DNA of 64,000 nt from JADJYF01 sp965278995 (GTDB taxonomy: Bacteria; Pseudomonadota; Gammaproteobacteria; Ga0077536). The notes beneath the pieces are model-generated. The model saw nothing but the letters and a program-made list of their open reading frames with translations, was not told the origin of the DNA and ran no database searches. How positions within the stretch are numbered: position 1 is the first letter of the stretch; each line of letters opens with the position of its first letter. Shown in pieces: positions 17,877 to 26,500 of this stretch. The stretch spans positions 2,604,001 to 2,668,000 of the forward strand of contig OZ257136.1 in the NCBI GenBank assembly GCA_965278995.1. The letters are read 5' to 3'. The translations under genes were made by a program, and so were the position numbers.

Positions 17877-18083
17877 ATGAGCGATGAAGTCGACCAGGCC
17901 GAGAATCAGATTGCAACCGAGCTTGCCAATCGCATTGCCCTTATCCGGGCGAATGTCGGTAGCGGGCCCGGGCGGGAGAATTGCATCGATTGCGGGTTCC
18001 CGATACCCGAGCAACGACGCGCAGCGCTGCCGCATGCGACCCGTTGCACACCTTGCCAGGAAGAACTCGAACGTTCGCGTTGA
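17877..18083 (+). CDS. DksA/TraR-type zinc-finger small protein
   Basis: The 68-residue protein has a helical start and the C4 zinc finger CIDCG...CTPCQEE of TraR/DksA proteins (C-x2-C-x17-C-x2-C). It begins at ATG 17877 with AGGAG nine bases upstream. Such short DksA-like proteins bind the secondary channel of RNA polymerase or are of unknown role. It lacks the long coiled coil of DksA and so resembles TraR/YbiI in size. Confidence 0.8.
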   Translation: MSDEVDQAENQIATELANRIALIRANVGSGPGRENCIDCGFPIPEQRRAALPHATRCTPCQEELERSR

Positions 18084-18091
18084 GGGGCGCT

Positions 18092-19348
18092 TCAGCGCAA
18101 GTCTGAATGCATGTGCGCCAGTGACTGGCGCTGTTTGAGGTAAGCCTTGACCGCTGGATTATCCGTCAGCGCCATGGCGCGCTCGAACGCGCTTGCTGCT
18201 TCCTCACCATTCCCTGCCGCCAGCGCGAGGTGCGCTCGCGCCGCCCAATACGCCTGGTAGTTGCGCGTTGTCGAAACTGGCAGACGGTCTAATTGACTCA
18301 GCGCGGCAGCGGGGCCTTCGACCGCTGCAAATGCACACGCGCGGCTGACCAACGCCCCGGTGCTTGGCTTCAGTGCGATCAGACCATCGTAAAGTGCAAG
18401 CAGCGCTGTCGGCGCGACGGCCTTGCCAAGCGCACGCTGACAGTGCGCGGATTGGATCGCGGCTTCAAGTTGGTACGGCCCGAGACGGGCCAGCGCCGCG
18501 CCCCTCCGCAACAGCGCTTCCGCGCGTTCAATACGACTGCGATCCCAGACTCGCGTATCCTGGTCGGAAAGTGCCACATATCGGCCTTGCCGATCGCGCC
18601 GCGCGCCAGCGCGCGCTTCGCAGGCCAGCATCAGAGCGAGCAGTCCCAACGGTTCAGCTTCGTCCGGCAACAAAGACACCGTTGCTTCGCCGAGCTGAAT
18701 CGCTTCACCGGTTAAACCGGCAATCCGACTGTCGGCACCTTCGACGTCATTCCACCCTGTGCCATAGGCGGCATAAATACCGTCGAGCACATCAGCAAGT
18801 CGCTGCTCGATCTCATCGGCGGCGGGAACTTCGAACGGAATACCAGCTTCGCGGATCTTCGCTTTCGCGCGCACCAGCCGCTGCGAAAGCGCCGCCGGCG
18901 AGGTCAGAAATGCGCCGGCCATGCGCGCGACGTCGAGGCCGAGCACGACCTGCATCATCAAAGCGGGCCGAACGGCTGCATCAATGGCTGGATGGGCACA
19001 GGCAAACATGAGCCGCAGCCGTTCGTCAGGAAACGTCACGCCAGTGTCTTCATCGGCGAATTCATCGGCAATCAGCAACAAACTGTCGTGGACTGCCGCA
19101 TGCGTGCGGGCCTGCCGCCAACCGTCGCGCAATCGATTACGCGAAACTGCCAGCAGCCAGGCTTCAGGACGCGTCGGAATTCCGCTGCGCGGCCAGCTCT
19201 CCAATGCTGCCGCAAATGCGTCGCCAAGCGCATCCTCGGCTGCCGCGAGGTCGTGGGTTCGGGATGCCAGCATCGCGAGCAGGCGGCCGTAGGATTCACG
19301 CAGAACCCGCTCAGCCACCTGCCCGGACGCCGGCATCGCCTTAGTCAA
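18092..19348 (-). CDS. ECF42-type RNA polymerase sigma factor with TPR-like C-terminal domain
   Basis: The 418-residue protein has ECF sigma regions 2 and 4 in its first 180 residues (AEDALGDAFAAALESWP; SRNRLRD; LTSPAALSQRLVRAKAKI) and a long helical C-terminal domain with repeated Ala-rich helices (about 200-410). This layout is typical of the ECF42 group, whose genes sit beside DGPF/YCII proteins. The DGPF gene is immediately upstream, 12 bases away, in the same operon. ECF42 factors usually have no classical anti-sigma factor; the C-terminal domain is thought to take that role. Confidence 0.85.
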   Translation of the reverse strand: MTKAMPASGQVAERVLRESYGRLLAMLASRTHDLAAAEDALGDAFAAALESWPRSGIPTRPEAWLLAVSRNRLRDGWRQARTHAAVHDSLLLIADEFADEDTGVTFPDERLRLMFACAHPAIDAAVRPALMMQVVLGLDVARMAGAFLTSPAALSQRLVRAKAKIREAGIPFEVPAADEIEQRLADVLDGIYAAYGTGWNDVEGADSRIAGLTGEAIQLGEATVSLLPDEAEPLGLLALMLACEARAGARRDRQGRYVALSDQDTRVWDRSRIERAEALLRRGAALARLGPYQLEAAIQSAHCQRALGKAVAPTALLALYDGLIALKPSTGALVSRACAFAAVEGPAAALSQLDRLPVSTTRNYQAYWAARAHLALAAGNGEEAASAFERAMALTDNPAVKAYLKQRQSLAHMHSDLR

Positions 19349-19360
19349 GCGATTGGCAGG

Positions 19361-19711
19361 CTACGGCGCCTGCATCACCGGCCGGACTTCGACGCCACCG
19401 GTACTCACGCATGGGCACCGTGCAGCCCATTCGAGCGCGCCGTCCAGATTCGGCACGTCGATGACGAAGAAGCCGCCGAGCTGCTCTTTGGTATCCGCAA
19501 ATGGGCCATCTTGTACGTGGCGTGCTTCGCCCCGCAGGCGCAGCGTCGTCGCCGTCGCCGGTTGTTTCAAGCCGGCACCATTGACCACGATGCCGCTGGC
19601 CGCAAGCGCATTGATATAAGCCGTCCAGCCGGCAAAATATTCAGGCGCGCGAGCGTCGTCACGGCGGGCCATTTCTTCCGGGGTTTCGTAGAACATAAGC
19701 ATGTATTGCAT
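19361..19711 (-). CDS. YCII/DGPF-domain protein, ECF42 partner
   Basis: The 116-residue protein contains DGPFADTKE (about 68-76), the motif after which the DGPF family is named, in a YCII-like alpha/beta fold (MQYMLMFYETPEEM at the start, GGFFVIDV after the motif). It heads the operon with the ECF42-type sigma factor, the usual pairing. Its biochemical role is not known. Confidence 0.88.
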   Translation of the reverse strand: MQYMLMFYETPEEMARRDDARAPEYFAGWTAYINALAASGIVVNGAGLKQPATATTLRLRGEARHVQDGPFADTKEQLGGFFVIDVPNLDGALEWAARCPCVSTGGVEVRPVMQAP

Positions 19712-19820
19712 GGGATCGCTCCTGGCGTAGGGTCAAATCGGATTGTTACGGGCAACATGCCCATCGAGATGACGTTCCAGATTGGGCGATTTCGACATGC
19801 CATTGATGCTGCCCAGCCGA

Positions 19821-19962
19821 ACAGGCCGGTCAAAAACGTAGCGAGCGAAGGCAGGACAAGGCGCGTTGGCGCGCAAAACCGGAGTTTACACGCAGTAAAT
19901 GAGGATTTTGCGCGCCAACGCAACGCCGTCATGCCGAGCGCAGTAGTTTTTGACCAGCCTGT
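19821..19962. repeat. Palindromic MITE/REP-like element abutting the Fur-family gene
   Basis: The outer arms (19821-19837 and 19946-19962) match at 16 of 17 positions as inverted repeats. The inner arms GCGTTGGCGCGCAAAA and TTTTGCGCGCCAACGC are also inverted, with a loop holding GTTTAC-n5-GTAAAT. The whole 142-base unit could fold into one long hairpin. The loop sequence resembles a dispersed repeat I recall from several gammaproteobacteria. It ends at the stop codon of the Fur-family gene. Confidence 0.7.
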
Positions 19963-20393
19963 CAGCGCTGGTGGCGAATCCGGACAACGACGTCGACGCT
20001 GTCAGTCTGCGTTCCGCTGGGCGGTGCCGGCAGTTGCTCGATGACGACCGCAGACGGCGGAAAATCAGTCAGTGTGCCGTCGTCGACGTTATAGAAATGA
20101 TGGTGATGGGTGGCGTTCGAATCGTAGAAAACCTTGGTGGTATCAACGATGACTTCGCGGATCAGGCCGCGCTCGGCGAGCAGCCCGAGTGTATTGTAGA
20201 CCGTCGCTTTGGAGACCGGCGCACTACTGTCGCCGAGGCGCGCCAAGACCTGATCGGCGGACAGATGCTGGGTCCTTTCGAGCAGAATTGCCGCAATCTG
20301 CATCCGTTGCGGCGTCGGCGTCACGCCCGCCGCCAGCAACAGGGCCGGGATGTCGTCGCGCGCTATTGGCGGAACCGGGCGAAGGTGAGTCAT
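19962..20393 (-). CDS. Fur-family metal or peroxide regulator lacking cysteines
   Basis: The 143-residue protein has the Fur winged helix (TPTPQRMQIAAILLER, SKATVYNTLGLLAERGLI with the recognition helix at about 60-77) and a dimer domain with four consecutive histidines (H96-H99), then FYNVDDGTLTDFP. There is no cysteine at all, so the structural CxxC zinc sites of Fur, Zur and PerR are missing. Irr-type regulators and some Fur proteins also lack them. The start at 20393 is the only reasonable ATG. A 9-1-9 inverted repeat lies about 40 bases upstream, which suggests autoregulation. Confidence 0.85.
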   Translation of the reverse strand: MTHLRPVPPIARDDIPALLLAAGVTPTPQRMQIAAILLERTQHLSADQVLARLGDSSAPVSKATVYNTLGLLAERGLIREVIVDTTKVFYDSNATHHHHFYNVDDGTLTDFPPSAVVIEQLPAPPSGTQTDSVDVVVRIRHQR

Positions 20394-20433
20394 GGCGATG
20401 AGTATACTCCCGACGTCAACCGTGTCCAGAATA

Positions 20434-20452
20434 AACGCGAATAATTTGCATT
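20434..20452. promoter_or_regulatory. Candidate Fur-family operator
   Basis: The sequence AACGCGAATAATTTGCATT is an imperfect 9-1-9 inverted repeat, with seven of nine arm positions complementary around a central base. That is the spacing of Fur-family boxes. It lies in the 210-base region between the Fur-family gene and the pilin operon, so it could act on either. Confidence 0.4.
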
Positions 20453-20603
20453 TACTGACGTTCGTCTGTTCCTCGTGCGGTGACCGGTCTACTGCGACCG
20501 CCATCACATTCATTTGTCGCGCGCCAGCCGTTCGACCGCCAGAACGCGACGTTCACCGGACGCCGCATGCAAACCAACCGACCGCTGACCATACTCTCCG
20601 TCC

Positions 20604-21242
20604 ATGAACAGACAATCCGGTTTCACGCTTCTCGAGCTGATGGCGGCCATTGCCATCCTGGGGATCCTGCTCGGCTTTGCAGTACCGGGCCTGCAGGCAT
20701 TCATACAGGACAACCGCCTCATCTCGCAAATCAATCAGCTCTCGACCTCGTTCGCCCTCGCACGCAGCGAAGCGATCAAGCTGAATCAACGTGTGATCGT
20801 CTGTGTGTCGTCGGATGGCGAACAATGCGAAGCGCTCAGCAGCGACACCGATTGGAACGTCGGCTGGATAGTTTTTGTCGACCGCGACGGCAGCGGCGAC
20901 GTTGATGTGGGTGGGCTTGGGGTTGACGATTGCGCAGCCGCCTCGACAACCGACTGCATTCTTGCCGCGCAGCCAGCGTTCTCCGGCACCAACGTGCTGT
21001 CGCCGGGAGCGACTGTCAGGCACCTGTTGATTTACACCGGCGACGGTGCCATTCAGTGCAACACCGACGGCGACGCGTCGATCAACGATAACTCGCCCGA
21101 ACCCTGCGTCAATTCCACCACGTACTTCACCTTGTGCGATTTTCGCGGCGCCGCACACGCTAAAGCGCTGTCGATCAGTCGCACTGGGCGCGTCGCCAGC
21201 ATTTCGAAGCAGCCCGACGGGAGCGATCTGACATGCTCATAA
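20604..21242 (+). CDS. fimU: Type IV minor pilin, GspH/FimT/FimU type
   Basis: The 212-residue protein has a short prepilin leader MNRQSG, then FTLLELMAAIAILGILLGFA, with Glu5 of the mature protein present, so it is processed by PilD. The C-terminal domain has four or more cysteines and the GspH-like layout. It opens the minor pilin operon fimU-pilV-pilW-pilX-pilY1, matching the Pseudomonas order. Its stop overlaps the start of pilV. FimT is an alternative name for the same family; the DNA-binding competence pilin role cannot be separated by sequence alone. Confidence 0.88.
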   Translation: MNRQSGFTLLELMAAIAILGILLGFAVPGLQAFIQDNRLISQINQLSTSFALARSEAIKLNQRVIVCVSSDGEQCEALSSDTDWNVGWIVFVDRDGSGDVDVGGLGVDDCAAASTTDCILAAQPAFSGTNVLSPGATVRHLLIYTGDGAIQCNTDGDASINDNSPEPCVNSTTYFTLCDFRGAAHAKALSISRTGRVASISKQPDGSDLTCS

Positions 21243-21817
21243 CGCGCTCGCAACGGGGCTTCACCCTGCTCGAGATCCTGATTGCCATCGTGATCTTTTC
21301 TATCGGCCTGCTCGGTATAGCACGCCTGCAGATTGCGGGTATGCGTTTCACGCACGGCTCGCAGCTGCGTTCGACGGCCGTGCAGCAGGCCGAGTCAATG
21401 GCCGACCTGATGCGCGCCAATGAATACGGTATGCGTAAGGGCAACTACAATTTTCTGAATCAAGGTACGGATATGCCGACCGCGGCACCGTTCGATTGCG
21501 CTGTCGTGCCGTGCAATGCGACCAATCGTGCGACTTATGATCTGGTCAACTGGAACACCTCCAATACGAATGTACTGCCCGGCGATGCTGAGGCAACCGG
21601 CGCGGTCTGTCGCGATTCGACGCCGGATGACGGTTCGAGTGCAGACTGGGCCTGCGATAATCTCGGCAACGTTTATGCCATCAAGGTCCAGTGGTTGGAG
21701 CGTTCGAGTCCCGGCGCCGATACCGATACCGACAGTCAAGACAACGATCTCGATGATGAATTGCATCGCGAGCGCCTGGTCATGCGTGTCATCCCTTCGC
21801 TGGACGAGACGCCATGA
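21233..21817 (+). CDS. pilV: Type IV minor pilin PilV
   Basis: The 194-residue prepilin-like protein has MLITRSQRG before the FTLLEILIAIVIFSIGLLGIA helix, with the PilD site between Gly9 and Phe10. The sequence after the helix (RLQIAGMRFTHGSQLRSTAVQQAE and MADLMRAN) is typical of PilV. It overlaps fimU by ten bases and is itself overlapped by the next start, so translation is coupled. It takes part in priming pilus assembly with PilW, PilX and PilY1. Confidence 0.9.
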   Translation: MLITRSQRGFTLLEILIAIVIFSIGLLGIARLQIAGMRFTHGSQLRSTAVQQAESMADLMRANEYGMRKGNYNFLNQGTDMPTAAPFDCAVVPCNATNRATYDLVNWNTSNTNVLPGDAEATGAVCRDSTPDDGSSADWACDNLGNVYAIKVQWLERSSPGADTDTDSQDNDLDDELHRERLVMRVIPSLDETP

Positions 21818-22881
21818 TGCGCGCCGTTCACTCGCCGGTATTGCCTAACCCGAAGGCGGAAGCTTTGCCCATGAAACAGACAGCCGGACAACGCGGCTTC
21901 ACGCTCATCGAAGTTATGATTTCGATGGTGGTCGCACTCATTCTGCTGGCCGGCATCATCAGCATCTTTATCAGCAACAAGCAGGCTTATCGCTTGCAGG
22001 AAAACAGCAGCGTCTTGAATGAGAACATACGATATACGCTGAACCAGCTCGAATTCCATTTGCGCATGGGCGAACATTGGGCAGGCCAGGAAGCCAGCGA
22101 AGTCGAGATCGACCCGACGCTCGCCGGGCTTGCCATCGCTGCGACCTGTGGCGCGGCGAGCCCGGTCATCTCCGGTACCGGTTTCGTCGGTTTCGACGGC
22201 GGGCTTACGCCGCCTATCAACTGCATACCTGCCGCCGACTACAAGCCGAACACGGATGTCCTGATCATCCGTTACGCTGAACCGGCACGTATTCCAGCTC
22301 TCGATATCTCCGGCTCGACGGAAATCTTCATCCGCACGTCGCTTGGCCGCAAAGCAATGGTGTTCCAGGGTACATCGCTGAACACCCTGCCAACAGATTT
22401 CTACGACAGTGCCGACCCGAACCCGACGGAGAAAGGCTTCTACCAGTATCGAACGGTCATCTATTTCATCCGCCGCTGCGCTTCGCAGGATCGCGGCACC
22501 CTCGGCGTCTGCGACGCAGCGGATGATACGACGCCCACGCTCGCACGCCTGGTGCTGACCGGGACTGCACTGGTCCAGGAAGACGTGATGGCCGGTGTCG
22601 AGCAGATGCAGCTGGCCTATGCAGTGCTCGATGAATCGGTAGAACCGCCGTTGATGGAATTCAAAACCGCTGCCGACATCACGACAGCCACCGACTGGAA
22701 CAAAGTCGACCAGGTCAATGTCGCTGTCTCGATCCGAGGTGATCATCTTGATACCACCTACCACGGCAACGTGACCAAAGCGATGAATGGCTTCAACTAT
22801 TCCGTCACTGGAGCCGACGCGCAGTATCGCCGCAAGTTTCTGAACTTTGCCGTTCAGATCCGCAATCAGACGAGGGCCTGA
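21814..22881 (+). CDS. pilW: Type IV minor pilin PilW
   Basis: The 355-residue protein contains QRGFTLIEVMISMVVALILL, with a PilD cleavage site after the Gly, and downstream regions typical of PilW (NKQAYRLQENSSVLNENIRY). The first ATG overlaps the pilV stop and gives a leader of about 28 residues. An internal ATG at 21871 gives a more usual nine-residue leader, so the true start may be there. PilW links PilV-PilX-PilY1 in the tip subcomplex. Confidence 0.88.
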   Translation: MMRAVHSPVLPNPKAEALPMKQTAGQRGFTLIEVMISMVVALILLAGIISIFISNKQAYRLQENSSVLNENIRYTLNQLEFHLRMGEHWAGQEASEVEIDPTLAGLAIAATCGAASPVISGTGFVGFDGGLTPPINCIPAADYKPNTDVLIIRYAEPARIPALDISGSTEIFIRTSLGRKAMVFQGTSLNTLPTDFYDSADPNPTEKGFYQYRTVIYFIRRCASQDRGTLGVCDAADDTTPTLARLVLTGTALVQEDVMAGVEQMQLAYAVLDESVEPPLMEFKTAADITTATDWNKVDQVNVAVSIRGDHLDTTYHGNVTKAMNGFNYSVTGADAQYRRKFLNFAVQIRNQTRA

Positions 22882-22886
22882 ACGCC

Positions 22887-23552
22887 ATGCCACGCTTGAC
22901 TCCTCCCGGGATGCGACGCGCGCAGAGCGGTGTCGCCCTCGTTGTCGCCCTGGTCCTGCTTCTGGTCATGACCATGGTCGCCGTCGTCGCCATGCGAACA
23001 ACGACCGTCGATTTGAAAATGATTACGAATACCGTGCTGACGCGTCGCGCGTTCCAGAATTCCGAGGGCGGACGCATGTCCATGGGCAAGACGCTCGAAG
23101 CGCACGTGTTCTATCGCGGCTGGCCGATAACGGCAGGCGGTACGGTGCCGACGACAGCCAAGTTTCCGATCCCGATAGAGCTCGACGTCGTCGACGGCAC
23201 GACCAAATTCTATGACGGCACCAACGGCAATCTGGCTGATTTCGAAATGCCCAACGGCAGACAGAATCTGACGGATATTGTGCGAGATTCCGATCTCATA
23301 TTCGAATCGGACATTGACGCCGACGACGTTATCGACAACGACGACGTCTTCGCCGATATCTGGGTGACCTGGCGTGCGGCGCTGCTCGCCGCGGGATCGG
23401 GCGGTGCGCAAGGCTCTGGCTATCTCGGGCCAGGCGTGGGCTCGGCCGGTGCCGATTCGAACGTGTTTTTCGATATCAAATCGCGCGGGCAGTCGCCCGG
23501 CAATGCCGTCAATTTTACTGGCGCGGACTACCGCGTGCTGATACGCAATTGA
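22887..23552 (+). CDS. pilX: Type IV minor pilin PilX
   Basis: The 221-residue protein starts MPRLTPPGMRRAQSG and continues VALVVALVLLLVMTMVAVVAM, as in PilX proteins, which have a hydrophobic segment without the canonical Glu5. It lies five bases after pilW and just before pilY1. In Pseudomonas PilX works with PilV, PilW and PilY1 in the pilus tip. The C-terminal part is rich in Asp and Gly. Confidence 0.85.
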   Translation: MPRLTPPGMRRAQSGVALVVALVLLLVMTMVAVVAMRTTTVDLKMITNTVLTRRAFQNSEGGRMSMGKTLEAHVFYRGWPITAGGTVPTTAKFPIPIELDVVDGTTKFYDGTNGNLADFEMPNGRQNLTDIVRDSDLIFESDIDADDVIDNDDVFADIWVTWRAALLAAGSGGAQGSGYLGPGVGSAGADSNVFFDIKSRGQSPGNAVNFTGADYRVLIRN

Positions 23553-23581
23553 GCTGCTTACAGGCGCTTGAGGATAGACTG

Positions 23582-26500
23582 ATGAGTGATTGGAAACACA
23601 GCTTGTTCAATCGTACGCGGCAGTTCTGCCATGGACTCGCACTCAGCTTCGGCTTCCTGCCTGCGGTGTTATCGATGAACGCCCTCGGCGCGCAGCTCTC
23701 TGGCGCCTCGATGGCCAACTACACCGCCGGTCCGGTCACCACCGTGTCACAAGTGACACCGCTGGTCATGCTCGCGATGTCGCGCGATCACCAGTATTTC
23801 TTCAAGGCCTATAACGACTATTCAGATATCGACAACGACGGCATCGTCGAAGACACCTACGATGACACGTTCGACTATTACGGCTATTTCCACTCCGAAC
23901 TGTGCTACGACTACAACGACTCTACCGATATTTTCGTTCCCACCGGCACCACGGACGGCACTGCGAAAAAGCATTACTGCACGGGTACGCAGTCGGCGCG
24001 TTTCAGCGGCAATTTCCTCAACTGGGCGACGATGACGCGCATGGATATCGTGCGCAAGCTGCTTTATGGCGGCGCCCGTTCGACCGATTCGAACTCCCAG
24101 ACCATACTCGAACGTGCGCATCTGCCAACCGACGCGCACAGTTTCGCCAAGTACTACAACAAGGACGACCTCGACAAACTGACCCCGTTCGATTCTGTCG
24201 CGGCGGTCATTACCGATGGTGACGGTGGCGACAACGACGGCGTCGACGATTCCGGCGAAGGCATCACGATGTGCAATACGACGTATTCCGCCAGCGGTTC
24301 GTCACAGTCCTCGACCGCACCGCCGACTGTCCGCTTCGTTTATGGCAATCGCACGCTATGGGCTGCCAATGAACGCTGGCAGTGCACCTGGGAGACCGAG
24401 CGCGGCGATAGCCCGAATGGCAACGTACCGATCACGTCGGGTCTGGATCTGGTGTCTTCGGATCCGCCAGCCTCGACCCGGCTGCTGACGCCGGCCGGCG
24501 ATCAGGACCGCAACGTTCGCGTCAAGGTCTGCGACCCGACGTATGTCAACCTCAACAATAATCTGGAGAACTGCCAGAAATATCCGAGCGGCAATTTCAA
24601 ACCGACCGGGCTCCTGCAGCGCTACGGCGAAGCGGGACTGATCAAGTTCGGCCTGTTGACCGGCAGCTGGGGCAAGAACATCGAAGGTGGCGCGCTGCGC
24701 AAGAACATCGGTGACATGGCCGATGAAATCAATCTGACGACTGACGGCACGTTCAAGGTAGCACCGTCCACCGGCGGCATCATCAACACCCTGAACCTCA
24801 TGCGGATCTGGGGTTACAGTTACGGCACCGGGGACAGCGGTGGCGGGAACGGCACGTATTTCGAAGGTTCCAGCAGCGACACCTGCAATTTCCAGCTCGC
24901 CACCATCACGCAGGGGCAATGCGTGGCCTGGGGCAATCCCATGGCCGAGATCTATCTGGAAGCGCTGCGGTATTTCGCCATCGGCACCGGGCGCGGGCCG
25001 ACGTCGGCTTTCGACCCCAGCGACAACACCTATTTCCCGGCAGTTGCCGGCGTCACGCCCGGCATGATCGATACGCCGTGGACACCCGACCCGCTGAATA
25101 CCGATAACGCCTGCGCTGCGCTCAATATCATCGCGTTCAACGCCAGCGTCAGTTCCTACGATCACAACAATACGTCGAGCTCAATCCTGGGCGGCGCTAC
25201 GCCCCAGGCGCTGACGACCGCCGTCGGTACGGGCGAGGGCATCACCGGTAATAAATATTTCGTCGGCAGGACATCCGCGTTGACCGACCAGTTCTGTACG
25301 GTCAAACAGGTCAATGCACTCGGTGACGCCTATGGCTTGTGCCCGGAAGGTCCAACGCTTGACGGTTCCTATCACATGGCCGGGCTCGCCCATTACGCGC
25401 ACACCCACGATATTCGCTCGACGCTGCCCAGTCAGCAGGACGTAACGACCTTTGCTGTCGCGCTGGCCACTGCCGTACCGAGCATCGATATTCCGATAGG
25501 TCCGCCGGGTACAGCGAAGAAAGTCACCGTCCTGCCCGCCTATCGTCTGACGTTCAACGATGGCGGCGGTGCGATCGTCGATTTCAAGGTCGTGCGCAAA
25601 CACACTGAAGTCGATCCGACAGACCGCGCCAAACCTGGCCTGCCGAATACGACGCCCGATCCGACCACCGTCAACGGTGCCTGTACGGGTGTCAGCGGTA
25701 CCGGCGCCGATATCGTGAACGGTGTGCCGACCAGCGTGGTGCTCACGGGTACGACGCTCTGTCGGTCGAATCCGCCAGGCGCCAGCGGTCAGATTGCCTC
25801 GACCATACCGGTAGCCAAAACCGGCACCGGCTTCTTCCACGGCAAGTTCTATCTGAACTGGGAAGATTCCGAGCAGGGTGGCGACTACGACCAGGACATG
25901 TGGGGCACGCTCGATTACGTCGTCAACACCAACGTCGTGCCGGCGACAGTAACGGTAACGACCAATACCATCGCCGAATCGACCGTCAATGCCCAGCTGT
26001 TCGGTTTTGTCGTCAGCGGTACGACCAAGGATGGCTTTCATGCTTACTCGGGCATCGAGGGCGCCAACTATACCGATCCTAGCGGTGTGACCGGGTGCGC
26101 CAACTGCCAGGTGTTGACGGCCGGTAGCGGGCAACGCGGACCCCAGTCGTACACCTTCTCGGTCAGTGCCACCACCAGCGCCGAGATCCTGCAGAATCCG
26201 CTCTACTACGCGGCGAAATGGGGCGGTTTCGTCGACTCCGATAACAACGGTACACCGAACCTGCGCAAGGAGTGGGACATTCGCAACCAGAACGGCGAGT
26301 TCACGCCGGACGCCGACCATGACGACGTCCCGGACGGCGACGGTATTCCAGACAATTTCTTCTTCGTTTCCAACCCGGCCGCGCTCGAGGATGCACTGAC
26401 GGCTGTGTTCGACATCATTATCGAGCGCGTGTCTTCCGGTACGGCGGCAGCGGTTGTCGCCAACGATCAGGAAGGCGTTGGCGCCGTATTCCAGGCGCTC

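Noticed and set aside
19821..19962. Reading the palindromic element as part of an elongated Fur-family or DGPF gene
   Set aside because: The frames through it have no similarity to either family; the symmetrical base sequence explains it better.
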